Assembly: GCF_963259705.1 (NCBI RefSeq)
Contig: NC_081841.1
Span: forward strand, 31,523,358 to 31,587,357
From: Myotis daubentonii
Lineage: Eukaryota > Chordata > Mammalia > Chiroptera > Vespertilionidae
Direction: 5' to 3'
Length of the DNA stretch: 64,000 nt
Shown: piece by piece, positions 45,539 through 58,019 of the stretch
Layout of the letters: each line of letters opens with the position of its first letter
Position numbering within the stretch: position 1 is the first letter of the stretch
Notes under the pieces: model-generated
Seen by the model: the letters and a program-made list of their open reading frames with translations, nothing else
Databases searched by the model: none
What the model was told of the DNA's origin: nothing
Translations under genes and position numbers: made by a program

Positions 45539-45787
45539 TCTATATAAAAAGTTAATATGCAAAGTGTCCCCATGGGAGTTCAACCCGGAGACCGGGAGTT
45601 CTATTGTTCATTATGATGTGCACTGACCACCAGGGGGTGGTGCAGAACGAAGGAAGGCCCCAGCTGGCAGCTCGCAGCCAGGGAAGGAAGGCCCCGGCTG
45701 GCAGCCAGAAGGCCCCCCATTGGCCCTGATGGCCAACCAGGCCTAGGGACCCTACCCGTGCACGAATTTCATGCACTGGGCCTCTAG
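45539..45787 (+). mobile_element. Complete short Helitron (HeliBat type), plus strand
   Basis: 249 bp from TCTATATAAAAAGTTAATAT to CTAG (45784-45787), flanked by A (45538) and T (45788). A 3' hairpin with arms GTGCA/TGCAC around CGAATTTCA lies at 45758-45776, eight bases before the CTAG. The body holds tandem GGAAGGAAGGCCCC-type units and CACTGACCACCAGGGGGTGG. No coding capacity. Confidence 0.92.
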
Positions 45788-45925
45788 TATAATATAAGGT
45801 ACTAGGCATATATAAGCAATAATGAATGAATCCCCCCAAAATAAGTTGTATCATAACTTCTGAAAACAGTTTCTCCATTACGGTTTAGAAGATGATTTTT
45901 TGTTGTTCACTAAAATCTTGTTCTG

Positions 45926-45976
<51 letters not shown>

Positions 45977-48044
45977 GGGGGATTTCCCTTGATCATTTGA
46001 GAGGATGAGGATGCTCTTGCATAATGGAGGATATGAAAAACTTTTACTATCTCCATGATCTTAAAATAATTTACTTAGCTCTTCTGAAACTACTTCTTTT
46101 TGTCTAAAATGGGAGCATTTGAGTAGCTATGAGGATTAATTTAAATCAGATGGGTTAAGTGTTAGGCCACTGTCTTTCAGTTAGTGTGGCTGGTAAGGGT
46201 ATAACAAAACACCACTGCTCTTTAGACATACATGTAGCTATAATATCTTTACATTTTTCATGGTATTAGTTTATATTTCAGGTGTTTTAAATATAGTTGA
46301 AGAGCATAAAACAAATTAATAAAATCATGAAATCAAAGATAACCTATGTGCTTTATATTTTCAGTTGTATATAAACCTTTTGAAAGAAAATATGGTCATT
46401 TTATACATTAGTTTAATAATGCATCATGCAACTGCTGTAACATTCATGAGTTTCTGAAAGTTAAAGTAAAAATTTAAGATAAATGAGATTGAGTGGACTG
46501 GTGATCTGACTTCAAGTATTAATCTGTAAGCACTTTTAAAATGCGCAATCATTTAGAGTATGAATTTTCCCCTTCATAAATCTTTTACAAAAAGCAGTGA
46601 TAATGTGCCAAGGCAGATGAAACATTCGAACTAGCAAATGTTATTTATAGATGAATAAGCTAAGACCTAAGGTGATTAGATGAACAAGCTAAAACCAAAG
46701 TCACATAGATGTGCATCTATCCAATTTCTCAGTTCACCAGACACTAAGGTACTCTTTTCTGTGACAAAAAGTGAAGAATTTACTCTTCCAACTTTCATCA
46801 AAGTCTCACTGTTTCTGGGAATATAGAAAATGCTGGGAAATTTCTTAAAGAAGAAAAGGAAGAACATAAATGATTTTTTTCTCTTCTTACCTTTTCCCCT
46901 ACCATCATAAAAATTCAGATGGCTAATTCCTTAGTTTATTTAGCCTACTATCTGAGCCACAGTTTTTTTTTTTTTTTTAAAAAAAACAACAACAACAAAC
47001 CTGTATTATATTCCAAAAGCAATGTTCAGTTTTGTACCACGCCATTTGCTAGTTAAAATTGTTCTTGAAATTTAGGTGAATGGTTATTAAGTAATGAAAA
47101 CATATACATTAGTATGCTTTTGTGTACAGGGATGAAAACCTAATTGAAAATTATATACATGATAAAAACAGAAATATTTTGTCCCACAAATGGAAGTCTA
47201 GAAGGTCTCAGGCTTGACTTCATCAAAGGGTTCTGGCTCCATTGTCCCTGGAAATCTTTTGATTTTGTCTTTTTCTGTGGATAACAAGGTAGCTGATGTG
47301 CTTCTGGGCCTCATGTCAAAGTGTAGAAATGATGAGATGAAGAATGAGGCAGGACTATGCTAGCAGCCCCCAGGAATAAGTATTTGTAAGAACAGCAAAA
47401 ATTAAAATTGAAATACGCAGACTGGATGCTCACAATGCTTTATAGTTGTCTTCCTCCACTCTCACGAATTTTGAAATCAGAATTGCTTGTAGAAATATTG
47501 GGTGATCAGTTTTGTTTTGTTTTCCACTCTGAGCTCAGTTTTCATTTAACTTGAATTTGGATGGTTCTTCCTTAGACTCGGTGTTTCTGATGGCTCCCAC
47601 GCTGTTAAAAATCGTGTGTAACCTTGATATTCTTTTAAAAGATCACTAAAGTGCTTAAGCTTGGTTGATGACTTAAATCAAGACATGGATATTGAAGTGA
47701 CCTTTTCCATTTTCTGCATGTCAGCTGACTTTGTTTCTCTTACTACAGCCTTGAGTATCTGTAAGCCATTTTTCCTCATGAGTACAGCATGTGCCCCACA
47801 TGTTTGGACCAGGAGGGAGCATGCATTTGTGATGTAAACTTACAATTTGTTTCCAGTGAAATTCCCTAGAGGCTTTGAATATGTGTGGTGTATTGTACCT
47901 CTGTAGAGACTTACCAAGTAATCTCTTGTCACATCTTTCTTCATGTGAGGATAGAGCCAGAGAAGGTATTTAGAATCCATTGTCTTTAGAGGATATTTAC
48001 TACTTTTTAGTAACTCCTAGGCCTGGTGAGGAGCTTGAGAGGGT
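45788..48044. other. Unrecognised, with simple repeats
   Basis: Contains the (TG)n repeat at 45927-45975 and a T16A9 block (46964-46987) followed by CAA units. No repeat family or gene was found. Confidence 0.4.
45927..45975 (+). repeat. (TG)n microsatellite
   Basis: About 24 uninterrupted TG units ending in TTGGGGG. Confidence 0.95.
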
Positions 48045-48200
48045 AGGTTCAATGGATGCACTTGACAGCAAAAGCAGACAATCCCTGTCCTCAGAGGGTG
48101 CGTAGTCCCTGTCCTCAGAGGGAGGCAGACACAGTTAAAGCAAACACATATTCAAGAAAGGGAGGTACATAGTGCTGTGAAGAACCTATGCTTGACTTTT
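48045..48200 (+). repeat. Ancient interspersed repeat relic with a 17-bp duplication
   Basis: The string CAATCCCTGTCCTCAGAGG ... GAGGCAGACACAGTTAAAGC ... TACATAGTGCTGTGAAG resembles an old mammalian repeat that I cannot name. Inside it TCCCTGTCCTCAGAGGG is duplicated at 48082-48098 and 48106-48122 (24-bp period). Confidence 0.5.
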
Positions 48201-49437
48201 TTTATGCAATGCAGGTTGAACCAAGATCTGAAGGAAAATCAGAAACTATTCCCACAATATCGTGAACAGTAGGGTTGAAATATATGCATGCCAATGACGG
48301 TCCTTCTCTGTTTGACTCTGTAGGGTATTGAAGTAGGGTGGAATTTATTGCATTGGGCTTTTATCTTTCAGATACTAAAGAGTAATTTTTAGTCATTTGG
48401 TGAAGAAGAGAGCATCTTTGGTTTTCTCAAGGATTCATGATTTTAAAACAAATTTTAATTCATAATTGATGTGAAAAATAACCCACTTAGAAAGAAACGA
48501 GGGTATCACCTTTAAGCAGGGTTTGATATTTATTATATTGAATAGTGGTATAAGATGCCCATGCTTGATTTGATTTAAAAAGCATTTAGGGAGCACTGTC
48601 TACATACCAGGCATTTTTCTGGGAGCTGGGATGGAGCAGAAAACCAAGCAGAAGTGGCCCAGGGCTCTTGGACTCAGACGCCAGACAGCCGGGCGGTGCT
48701 TCTCCTGTCACACTCTGTCATAGGGAATCCCAGTTGCCTGCCTTGTTGCTGTGGAGCCACCATGAGATTCTTGGTTGTGGAGCATTTCCACTTAATTCCT
48801 AACACTGATGATCTGTAATGAGCATTTGTATTCAGATTGATCAAAAATATCTCTGTGTTGTTGAATCATCTTGAGAATCCTAAATCTTCTACTCAGCTAT
48901 GTGTCATCCAGAAGAATTTAGGCTTCTCTTCCAGATTAAAAAGAAATTCATTTGGGATACAGCATGTTCTGAAATAGTGAACCCTAAGCAACCCCATATG
49001 ACATTGATATTGTTTATTTGTTTGTTATATAACCAAGGGAGCAATAGTGTAACAAACATCAGAGAAAATTGTCTGGGTGATTGGAGAAGGTGGGTGATTG
49101 TGAAAGGCACCATGATAGTGGGCAGACCCTGGACTTGGTTGGGGAGGGGGACATGTCACAAATTTTGAGTGCGATTCCTGAATCTGACACCTGGTTATGA
49201 GATGCCATGAATAAGATGCTTAACTTGATTAATCAGTTTTCTCTTTTTCTGAAATAGTAGTTATATTTGAGGACCACATGACAAATGTATAGATGCTTTT
49301 ATATTCTAGTGTAGGTAAAAAGCTAGAAATGGTCAGGTTATAGACTCCCCAAGGTGGCGTCTAACCACTCTTGGTACATACAATACAATGTTGGATCTGG
49401 ACAAACAAGTTAAATAAGAGAAACTGGAATTTTTCTC

Positions 49438-49439
<2 letters not shown>
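48201..49439. other. Mostly unrecognised
   Basis: GAGCACTGTCTACATACCAG near 48592 is a scrap of the same unnamed old repeat type. No gene was supported; frames at 48899-49168 have no recognisable domain. Confidence 0.4.

Positions 49440-49488
<49 letters not shown>
49440..49488 (+). repeat. (TG)n microsatellite
   Basis: About 24 uninterrupted TG units. Confidence 0.95.
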
Positions 49489-49489
<1 letters not shown>

Positions 49490-49589
49490 TTCTGGTATTG
49501 AGCATGATAATGATTCTTAGAGCATAGGAATGTTTGTGGTGACATGAAAGTTAGATTCCATAGATTAAGGTAGAATAGGTAGATAGAGC

Positions 49590-49750
49590 CTTGCCTCTCA
49601 AAGGAAGATTCTTGGGTCAGCAATACCTGGGAGCTGCTAGAAATGCAGAATTCAGGCCTCACACTAGATTACTGAATTAAAATCTGCATTTTAGCAAATC
49701 CCCCGGTGATTACAGTACACGCACGTTTTCTGAAGCCCTGGGGCTGACAT
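49590..49750 (+). mobile_element. MER5A-like hAT-Charlie MITE
   Basis: TTCTTGGGTCAGCAATACCT, GGGAGCTGCTAGAAATGCAG, AATTCAGGCCTCACACTAGA, CTGAATTAAAATCTGCATTT and TCTGAAGCCCTGG give the family order, second copy after 14262. Confidence 0.75.
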
Positions 49751-50889
49751 TTTCAAATCTACCCTGATCATTCCAAAGACGTCAGGATGTTGCAGGAACA
49801 CTGACAGCCAGCAGCTGCTGAATGTTTTAGCACCACCTGGGGGAATGAGGGGCACAGGAGGGTTATACTAAAAAAATATGCTGCTTTCTGTTCCCAAGGA
49901 ACCATTTTAGGGTGAAAGGTTCATATTCCATTATCAGTCCCATGAGCCCACCAGTGTTCAAAAATGTTTTTTTCCCAAGACTTTTATGGCGCTAAAGTCA
50001 GACTTTTCATATTGGAATAACAGACCAAAAACGACTGACAGTTATAGTGTCTGGGATTGAGGGAAATATTTAGTCAGAGGAACTGGGAATTTATCAAGAG
50101 ATATATATGATTTCATCTCTGGGATTCTGGTTCTGGTCACCTTTGCTCTCTGAGGACAGTAAGGGCTGCTCTACTCTGCCTATTCTGAGTTCCATGAGGC
50201 ACATATTCTCAGGCGCTCAGGGTATTCGGTCAAAAAGATCTTATTGTATTATACAGGGGAAAGGGAGTCAGTTGAGACGAAGAGTGGCTTAAATTCTCCA
50301 TGAAGATCACATGCATATTTGAAAACAAGAACTACTTTTTCAGATTCTGTATCTAATATTCAAACCTTTTCTATGTGATTGCAAAGCAACTCTCCTCCAG
50401 CCTTACCAAGGTTTAGCTTTTCTTTGCAGCGTAGATGAAATAATTTTTAATTTTTCCTTCTCTGTAATTCTAGGAGTTGTGCCATTACTCCTTTTTCTCC
50501 TCTGTTCCCCGCTTCTTTCCCGTGCCTGCCATGGGTTCTGGGTAAAATTTAAGGTATTTTTGGAGCTAAATGCTGTGTGACCCCTTTGAGTATGGACTCT
50601 ACAAACAAAAATTGATAGTGTTGTGTGAGTAATGTGTCCATACTGTGTGCTTACAATATTTTAGGTGATGGCCTACAGAGAAAGCAGACACTTGCACTCA
50701 CACAGTGTACATTTTATCATGTTGAACTTCCTTTTGACCATGGCTCAAAAGTTGGAAATAAGCTGAATTGAAGGTTAGCACTATGTTGTTGATTTACTCC
50801 CCCCCTCCCCCCTCCGGATTAGCTAGTCCACTTTTTATGTACAAAAAAAAAATGTTTTCCCCAGTAATACCACCAATCAAATCAAGTAA
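49751..50889. other. No feature recognised
   Basis: Mixed composition, with a C-rich patch at 50797-50816. No family was identified. Confidence 0.4.
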
Positions 50890-51063
50890 TCTATGATAAT
50901 AAAATGGTAACATGCTAATTAGACCAGACGTCTTCCAGACATCATTCTGGATGTCCTTCCTGACAAAGCCAGGGCCGGAGGGAAGCCAGCCTGGATCCGG
51001 GATGCTGGAGGAAAGCCGATGCCAGCAGCTGGGGGAAGCAAGGCCTACTCTTGCACGAATTTT
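50890..51063 (+). mobile_element. Helitron (HeliBat type), 3'-truncated, plus strand
   Basis: 5' TCTATGATAATAAAATGG followed by CATGCTAATTAGACCAGACG, as in the 3679 copy. The body is GC-rich. It breaks off at TTGCACGAATTTTC, half way through the 3' hairpin, so the second arm and CTAG are missing. Confidence 0.8.
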
Positions 51064-53057
51064 CAAGTTCATTATAATTATCTTCCTGAGCAGGCTCATA
51101 CAAGGATATTGCTAACATTGAAACTTTTCTTGACTTCCTATAGCGGATTCCAGCTAGTAATGAAGGCTTCCTATTTTTGGATGTAGAGAATGTCTCTGGG
51201 AAGAATTAGGTTCATTTTCATCGTTCATCAAGTTCCCCTTAGTCCTCTTTTAAGGAAGCTCCTAACTATTCACAGGTGTCCAGCCTCCTAAACTTCCAAT
51301 TTATCTTCAGCACAACCAGCTTTTGAGTAAAGCTTTACCACATAATATTTTCTCTCTTAAAGAAGCCTGCCGTATATAATGTTAAGGCGGAGTTGTCATG
51401 ACTGCGATGTGTGTCTTAAGCCAAATACATTTCTCAGCATTCCAAGGTTATGTGAATACACAGAAATAATTATTCTCAGATGTTGACGTTGTACTTAGCA
51501 CGTTAGTGATATAAGAAGATGTGGCTCAAAAGTCATTCATTTAAAAAAAAATGCACAATATAGAGTGGAAAAAATATGGTGTGCATTGAGACACATACTA
51601 TACTGTAAAAATGTTGGAGTAATTTAGCTGCTGTCATATCTTCAGAAGATATGGATGCTCTGAGGTAGCGTGCTTCCTGCAACACAGCCACAGGCCATCA
51701 ATGTGCCTTGCTTCCCGTGCAGTAACTGCTTTTAATCACTGAGCCAGACCCCTGATTCTTGGATTCTCTTGTTGCCTAGTATGTTCTGTCTTTATGTCAG
51801 CTTGAGAATTACAAAAATTGAAAACTTCACTTAGTTTCAGAATGCAATTTTTCTATAATGCCTATAAAATGAAAATAAGACTTTAAAAGTCTCATCCATC
51901 TCAGGTAATTTTGGAAGGAAAGGGTTGAAAGCAGTAAGATTTAATTGTTGAGAGAGACCAAGACAAAATTGGAAAAATCCTCTTTTATTTTTATCCTAAC
52001 ATTCATACATGACATCTCATATGAATTTCATCTATTTTTATCAGTTTATCTTCTAGTCAATAGAAAAAGGAGAAACATGAAGTTTTATTATACGCACAGT
52101 ATTGATTCTTTACATTTGTGAAAGCAAAAATTATTTCTATCACTTAATCATTCAAGTTTTACAGTAATATTCGAAGAAAATCTAATAAAAATGTATTAGT
52201 TAACATTAGTAGTGAAGAATGAAAAGTTAAAGTGATGCATTCTGTGTATGATACTGCTTGGTATTTATGTTTTAGGATTTCATTTTTAAGTTTTTCCCTC
52301 CAAAAGATTTTAATTCCATAGTAATTTATATATAATGAAAAAGAAATTGGTAGGGTAGCTCCATTATCCTACAGGCTGCTCTCGACTGACTAAAAAAAAT
52401 TCATGGAGTAGAGATTAAAGGTCAAAGTCTATTTCAAAAAAGTTACAGTCAGGTGGTTAAGCAAGAACTATTCCTAAGGCCCTTTGAATTTTATTTGATC
52501 ATTTAGTCAAAGAGACCTGGACTGGGCCCTAAGTTTTTCAGGCTACAATGATCAGACTACTGGAAGTGTTGCTTTTCAAGAGCAAATCTATCTCTTAATA
52601 AGTCCCCTCACTTACACAACTTCTTGCATGCATTCTTTTCACTACAGCCAAGACAAAGGGCATCAGGAAATGCTAGGTTTACTTGCTGGTGGAATCTGAG
52701 TGAGAAACAAAGTGTTTTCCAATGGCCATGTGTTTACAAGGATACCTGTCTGCCTGGGGACATCTTTATGGTTATGGGAGTGAAGAATTCTATCTGACCA
52801 GTTGTGGAAAATTAGGGTTTTTGCCCTCTTTCTGCTGCTGGATATAGGAGCTAGGCTTTCTTTTTCTTTTTTCTTTTTTTTTTTTTTTAACCAAAGATTA
52901 TAAATTTTCTTTTAGGATTTCTCATCAACATGCCATGGGATTTGAGAAAAGTCATTTGACCTACCTAATCTTTGATTATTTATAGATAAAAGAAAGAGAA
53001 AATGTCCAGTTTTGTGAAATAGGTGTTTCTGAACCTTATGAATAAAAATATTACATA
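51064..53057. other. No feature recognised
   Basis: A/T-rich with a T-rich patch at 52858-52889. No repeat family or supported frame. Confidence 0.4.
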
Positions 53058-53433
53058 CTAGAGGCCCAGTGCATGAAATTCGTGTACTCATGGGAGTCCT
53101 TCAGCCTGGCTTATGCCCTCTCACAGTCCGGGAGCCCTCAGGGGATGTCTGACTGACAGCTTAGGCCTGTTCCCCATGGGGAGAGGGCCTAAGCCATTAG
53201 TCAGACATCCTTAGTGCTGCCGAGGAGGCGGGAGAGGCTTCTGCCACCACCACTGCACTCACCAGCTGTGAGCCGGACTTCTGGCTGAGCAGTTCTCCCC
53301 CTGTGGGAGCGCACTGACCACCAGGGGGCAGCTCCTACATTGAGTGTCTGCCCTCTGGTGGTCAGTGCGCATCATAGCGACTGGTCGTTCTGGCATTAGG
53401 TCGATTTGCATATTAGCCTTTTATTATATAGGA
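53058..53433 (-). mobile_element. Complete Helitron (HeliBat type), minus strand
   Basis: 376 bp. Plus-strand ends CTAGAGGCCCAGTGCATGAA and ATTAGCCTTTTATTATATAGGA; flanking A (53057) and T (53434) fit the A|T target. The hairpin arms (GTGCATGAAATTCGTG) are slightly mismatched. The body shares CAGACATCCTTAGTGCTGCC and GTCTGCCCTCTGGTGGTCAG with the 43528 copy. Confidence 0.92.
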
Positions 53434-53639
53434 TTATATATTTTATCAGGTTATATGTTAGAATTGGATCTAATGTCAAATTATTCAACAATGAAGATCA
53501 GTATATTCAAGGCATTTCAAGGAGTACTATTGGGAATATACATGAATAGATAAGAAGTAACACTGACTAAGGAAAATATAGTACAGTTGAGAAGAATGAG
53601 CTTTATTTTTATTTTTTATCCCATAGATAATTTATAACC

Positions 53640-53790
53640 AAGTGCTGTGAAATAGTTAGAAAATACCTTATATTTCAGAATTGGAAGATATTACTTCCTG
53701 AGTGGTGGGGAGCATTCAGAAAAGTCTTCGTGGAGTATATGGCATTTGAGCTGGATCCTGAAGGGTGAGTGGAATTTGAGCAGGTGGAGA
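53640..53790 (+). repeat. Ancient interspersed repeat relic
   Basis: GGGGAGCATTCAGAAAAGTC, TTCGTGGAGTATATGGCATT and GAGCTGGATCCTGAAGGGTG match the unnamed old mammalian repeat also seen at 62275. Confidence 0.5.
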
Positions 53791-53992
53791 CTAGGGAAAG
53801 ATCAATCAAAGGTAACATCCTTAGTTGAGGAAGAATGAAAAAAATGTAGTATGAGAAGATAATGGCTTACTTATGCTATGGGTCATAGAATGCATAGATT
53901 AACTAGTTAACCCTTACTAAGAGCCAGATACTTTTCTAAAATAAGCATTTTGCTACCATTGTAATTAGGTAGTTATTAATAAGTAGTGGCTC

Positions 53993-54445
53993 AGTGCATG
54001 AAATTTGTGCACATTAAAAGGGAATTAATTAGAGGAAATATTTTAATATTGTTAGTTGCCCTTTCTCTATAATAGAAGTGTCAGAGATGAAAGAAAATTC
54101 GTAAAATGTATATGAAAATCTCTCTCCTGTCAGAGTCTGGGGTGAGCTGCGGGACCCAGAGTCAAGTCCTCGCCCAACTGCATGTGCATCGAAATCGTGC
54201 GAGACCCAGATCCGGCCGGCCCCACCCCCGTCAAGCCCTGCAGGGTGGGGGGCACAGCCTCAGGTCCCCCATCAAGCCCTGCCAGGCAGGGGGCACAGCC
54301 TCAGGTCCCCTGTCAAGGCCTGCCAGGTGGGGGGTTCAGCCTCAAGTACCCTGGCCCCAGGGAACGGGGGGCATGGCCTCAGGTCCCCTGGCCCCGGCGC
54401 AAGGGTGTGACAACCATTTGCATATTAGCTCTTTATTATATAGGA
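53993..54445 (-). mobile_element. Helitron (HeliBat type), minus strand
   Basis: Left end GTGGCTCAGTGCATGAAATT then TTGTGCACATTAAAAGGGAA, with the CTAG degraded (AGTGG). Right end CATTTGCATATTAGCTC...TATATAGGA. The GC-rich interior has three to four ~48-bp units built on CAAGCCCTGC, AGGTGGGGGG and CAGCCTCAGGTCCC. Same subfamily as 17466, sharing the GGAATTAATTAGA block. Confidence 0.85.
54225..54395 (-). repeat. ~48-bp tandem units in the Helitron body
   Basis: Repeats containing TCAAGCCCTGCCAGG, GGGGGCACAGCC and TCAGGTCCCC recur about every 48 bp, producing long open frames that are not genes. Confidence 0.75.
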
Positions 54446-56234
54446 TAAGAAAGGAGCAAAAGGAAAGCCATCTTCCCTGCAAAACACCAGGGAAGGGATC
54501 CAATGAAAGGAAGATAGACGCATGTCCAGAAAATTTAGGGTGACTAGAGAAGGTGCTCATTGCCACTCATAGGGAACAGAAGTCATGGGACAGAATGAGT
54601 GTGGTCACTGCAAGGGTGCTAACAGTTTGAATATATAACCCTCTAAACAAAAAGTTCTCTCTCTTTTGCTTCCGGGGCCCTTGGGACTCTTGTTTCGGGG
54701 TGTGCTCTCTTGTTCCATGGCATTCTCCATGTGGACCCCACACACAATGGACTGATGGACTGTAGCTAGCTTGGTGCTGCATTGGATCCTGCTGCAACAG
54801 GGAGTGAAAATCCTGGATACTGGCTCTGATTTTAGCTCTCTTGAAACCCCAGCTACACTTCTTCTATGATTGGACTCAGAAAAATGAGACTTTGGAAACC
54901 CAGGGATGTAATTCCATGGAAATATCCTGCATCCTCCTGTGTGAGTCTCAGAAATTTTTTTTTCTCGGGATATCACAAGGACCCCATCCCCACTAGCAAG
55001 AGGGGGAGACAAGGCACATTTTCCTCCAGTAACAGCTTCACATTTATTATCTTATTTAAATCTTCATGATAGATCAACAAATAGAATGTATGGATAAAGA
55101 ACCAGGGCATCAATACAACAAGTATTTGTCAGAAGTTGAACTTGTAGCCAGAGATTGGAGCCTTGACACTAGCCTCTCTATCTTGATGTTGGAGGACCTC
55201 TGATCCTATAGAGAATGGTGTACATTTCATTCCATAAGCTGTGGTCACTCATGGGATGTTTTGGAGCAGGATGAGTAGTGTGTTCCTCCCAATTACTCTT
55301 TTTGTTTCATGTCACCCTCCTATTCCCACTCATTCCTCTCTTCAACCTGCCTTCAAACTACCGAGAGAAACCTTTCAGGACTATAGATCTGATTGTATAG
55401 TGCAGCTACTTACAACCTTGCAAAGTTAAGGGTCTACAGCACATAGCCTCCTCCTTCCCATGGTGTACAGGCCCTTCCAAGCTCTGTAGCTTCTTTTGGA
55501 ACTATTTTCCATTCTCTTAAATCCCCTTTGTCTTCTCATTCTTCTACCTTCCCTAGATTAGTGTGTCCATCTTGAGGACTTTTTCGCACCCCTGGATCCC
55601 CATTCCCTTTCACCTTTCTTATTTATTGTTAGTTATTGAACCACTTGTTGACCCTTTTGTTCTATCAACGTAGAAACATCCAAACCTGTAGAGAATTTTT
55701 TAAGAGTTCATTTGAGCCCAAACTGATGACAATTTCCCGGAAGCAAGATCTCAAATGCTCTGGAGAATAATCGTTTTGCAGTTTCTTCTACACGTTTGAA
55801 ATTAAGAAGAGAACATAAGGGAAATTACATGAAGTGGGAGAAAGCAAGGTGGGGATTGGATTATAGGGTAGTTAAGATTATGTGCTCTCTTGAGGGTGGT
55901 TATGCCTTTGAGGGGTATTACTTCTGGCAATTCAAAGATGTGTTAACCTTGATTCACAAGGACAATGGACAGGGCAGGTGGAGATTAGGGCTGGCTTAAA
56001 AACCTCTCACTAAAGAAGTTACAGGCCTGGGGTGTGAATACCCACCAGGACCTGCTCAGGAATTCATTATTTGTCACCATACCCCTTTTCATCCATAGTT
56101 CACATAAAATTTCAAAATTTATTTCCAGACATGCAAATGGAATTTAACTGTTGACACATTCCATATTAAAATGGCTTTAAAAATTCTTTTCTTTTATTCA
56201 AATTTTCAGTGTGAGCCTTACAATCACAACCAGG
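54446..56234. other. Unrecognised; possible old LTR-like block at 54560-55010
   Basis: The minus strand of 54560-55010 has an open frame of 135 codons and a TTATATATTC TATA-like motif, and looks repeat-derived. I find no TG...CA ends with a TSD. The rest is unrecognised. Confidence 0.35.
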
Positions 56235-56610
56235 TATGCGTAGTAATCAGGATAGGCTAAGTTAGGCTGCAATAACAACAACCACACAAAAATATTAATG
56301 GCTTATGACAAAGAGGATTTTCCTGTTATTTCCCATGTGGCTTGGAAGGAAGACTGGGCATATCACAGCTACTTCTGAAGGAAGCTCCATTTGACACATG
56401 CTTCCCCAGTCACCTGAGCAGGGGCAGAGAACATGGTAAATCACACACTGGCTCTGAGCACCTTCTACCCAGTGGGTGATGCATGACACTTGTGTGAGTA
56501 CATTTCATTGACCTCACATGGCCTCACTCCACAGGAGGCAGGGGAGTGCAATCCTCCCATGTGGAGGACAAATGGAAATATTTAGTCAACAGCACTGCTG
56601 GATGTTAAAT
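56235..56610 (+). repeat. Ancient interspersed repeat relic
   Basis: TTAGGCTGCAATAACAACAA, TTAATGGCTTATGACAAAG, TTCCCATGTGGCTTGG, GGGGAGTGCAATCCTCCCAT and GGAAATATTTAGTCAACAGC fall in the order of a well-known old mammalian repeat whose family name I cannot fix from memory. Confidence 0.6.
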
Positions 56611-56868
56611 ATGAGAAATCGTGGGTCAGTTCTTTTGAAATGTATGTTCATTAGCAGTTTGTAAAACTGTAGTCAAATCTAGAAGTTTGGAAATCTTATA
56701 AAAATCCTTAAAATATGATTATGTGTCTTTTGAAATCAGCATGTCAGCTTAAAACACTGAATTTAAAACATATGCTTAAACCTAACTCAGTAAATGTAAG
56801 CACTTAGTGGCTGGGGAACAAAAGCATGGATTAAAACCATCTTGTCCATTGATCGTGCCATAGAAAAC

Positions 56869-56874
56869 GGCAAT
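56869..56874 (+). repeat. 6-bp target duplication of LTR A2
   Basis: GGCAAT here is repeated exactly at 57652-57657. It differs from the A1 duplication, so A1 and A2 are independent insertions. Confidence 0.9.
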
Positions 56875-57651
56875 TGCCGGGAGCCGGTCCATCCTTGCTG
56901 TTTCAAGGGACCTGGCATATATGGCATACTTTTCTTAATATGTTTGCTCACCTTCTTGGCGCTGTGTTTTAACCAAAGTCACCTCTCTGAGAAAGGTTGT
57001 TTCCCCAGGTAGGGATTTTCCCCTGAAGTTAGGGAGGGAATAAAACCCCTCAACTAAGTGCCAGGCGGGTAATTAATCCCTTTAACTACGAACAATCATG
57101 CTTAAACTACATAATCTTTTCTCCCTGGAATGGAGATAAGAAACGCCCTAACCTTTGTAATAGAGATTGATAGGATTGAATCAACTGGTATAAATACAGT
57201 TGTAACAAGACAGAAAGACTCAGAACTCAGGAGACAGAATTCAGAAGACAGAACCTACACGGAGCCTAGAGACAGAAGAACTTCGCTGGCGAGAGCATGC
57301 CAGAGGATCCTGGACCGGGACTGGCCTCGGAGCCTAGAGACAGAGCCTAGCGGGAGAACATGGCAAGGGATCCTGGACTGAACCTGACTACAGAGATTGG
57401 CAGGAGAACCTGACTGGAACCTGGACACTGAACCTGACTGGAGAGCCTGGACAGAACCTGGCTGGAGAACCTAGCGAGGGAACATGGCTACAGAACCTCG
57501 CTGGAGATCCGAAGCAGAACCTCTCTGGAGATCCGGGCTAGAGATCCTGGCTAGGCTGCTGATCAACTGAACGCTGTCTCCGTGTCATTCCTTCGCCGAC
57601 TCTGTCCACGCCTTTGGGGACCCCTGGACCTGCTGGGGTTGGACCCCAGCA
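56875..57651 (+). mobile_element. Solo LTR A2, class II ERV-like
   Basis: 777 bp from TGCCGGGAGCCGGTCC to GGACCCCAGCA with exact 6-bp TSD. Same family and orientation as A1 (20407). TATA box TATAAATA at 57189-57196. The downstream part again holds degenerate GAACCTGGCTGGAGA-type repeats (about 57290-57550). It has one copy of the 61-bp segment duplicated in A1 but extra ACAGAACCTA-type units in places. No internal viral sequence. Confidence 0.92.
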
Positions 57652-57698
57652 GGCAATGTCACAGCAAATAGGTTGAGTTATCCTTGGATTACATATCA

Positions 57699-58018
57699 CT
57701 AGCGGCCCGGTGTATGAAACTTATACACTCGTGGGGGGAGGGGTCCCTCAGCCCTCTCACAGTCCCGGAGCCCTCGGGGGATGTCCGACTGACAGACAGC
57801 ACTGCCGCGGAGGTGGGAGAGGCTCCTACCACTGCTGCTGCACTCGCCAGCTGTGAGCCCAGCTTCTGGGTGAGCAGTGCTTCCCCTGAGGGAGCACACT
57901 GACCACCAGGGGGCAGCTCCTGCGTTGAGTGTCTGCCCCCTGGTGGTCAGTGCACATCATAGCAACTGGTCGTTCTGCTGTTCGGTTGATTTGCATATTA
58001 GCCTTTTATTATATAGGA
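57699..58018 (-). mobile_element. Complete Helitron (HeliBat type), minus strand
   Basis: 320 bp. Plus-strand ends CTAGCGGCCCGGTGTATGAA and ATTAGCCTTTTATTATATAGGA, with flanking A (57698) and T (58019). Same subfamily as 43528 and 53058. It lies only 41 bp from the right TSD of LTR A2. Confidence 0.92.
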
Positions 58019-58019
58019 T

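Noticed and set aside
54106..54543. 145-codon open frame, the longest in the window
   Set aside because: It lies in the GC-rich tandem units of a Helitron; the proline/glycine-rich peptide is a by-product of the repeats.
54560..55010. Fourth LTR on the minus strand
   Set aside because: Has a TATA-like motif but I could not find TG...CA ends with a matching 4-6-bp duplication.
20407..57651. A single full-length provirus with LTRs A1 and A2
   Set aside because: The gap of about 36 kb is far too large, each LTR has its own exact TSD, and no gag, pol or env remnants lie between.
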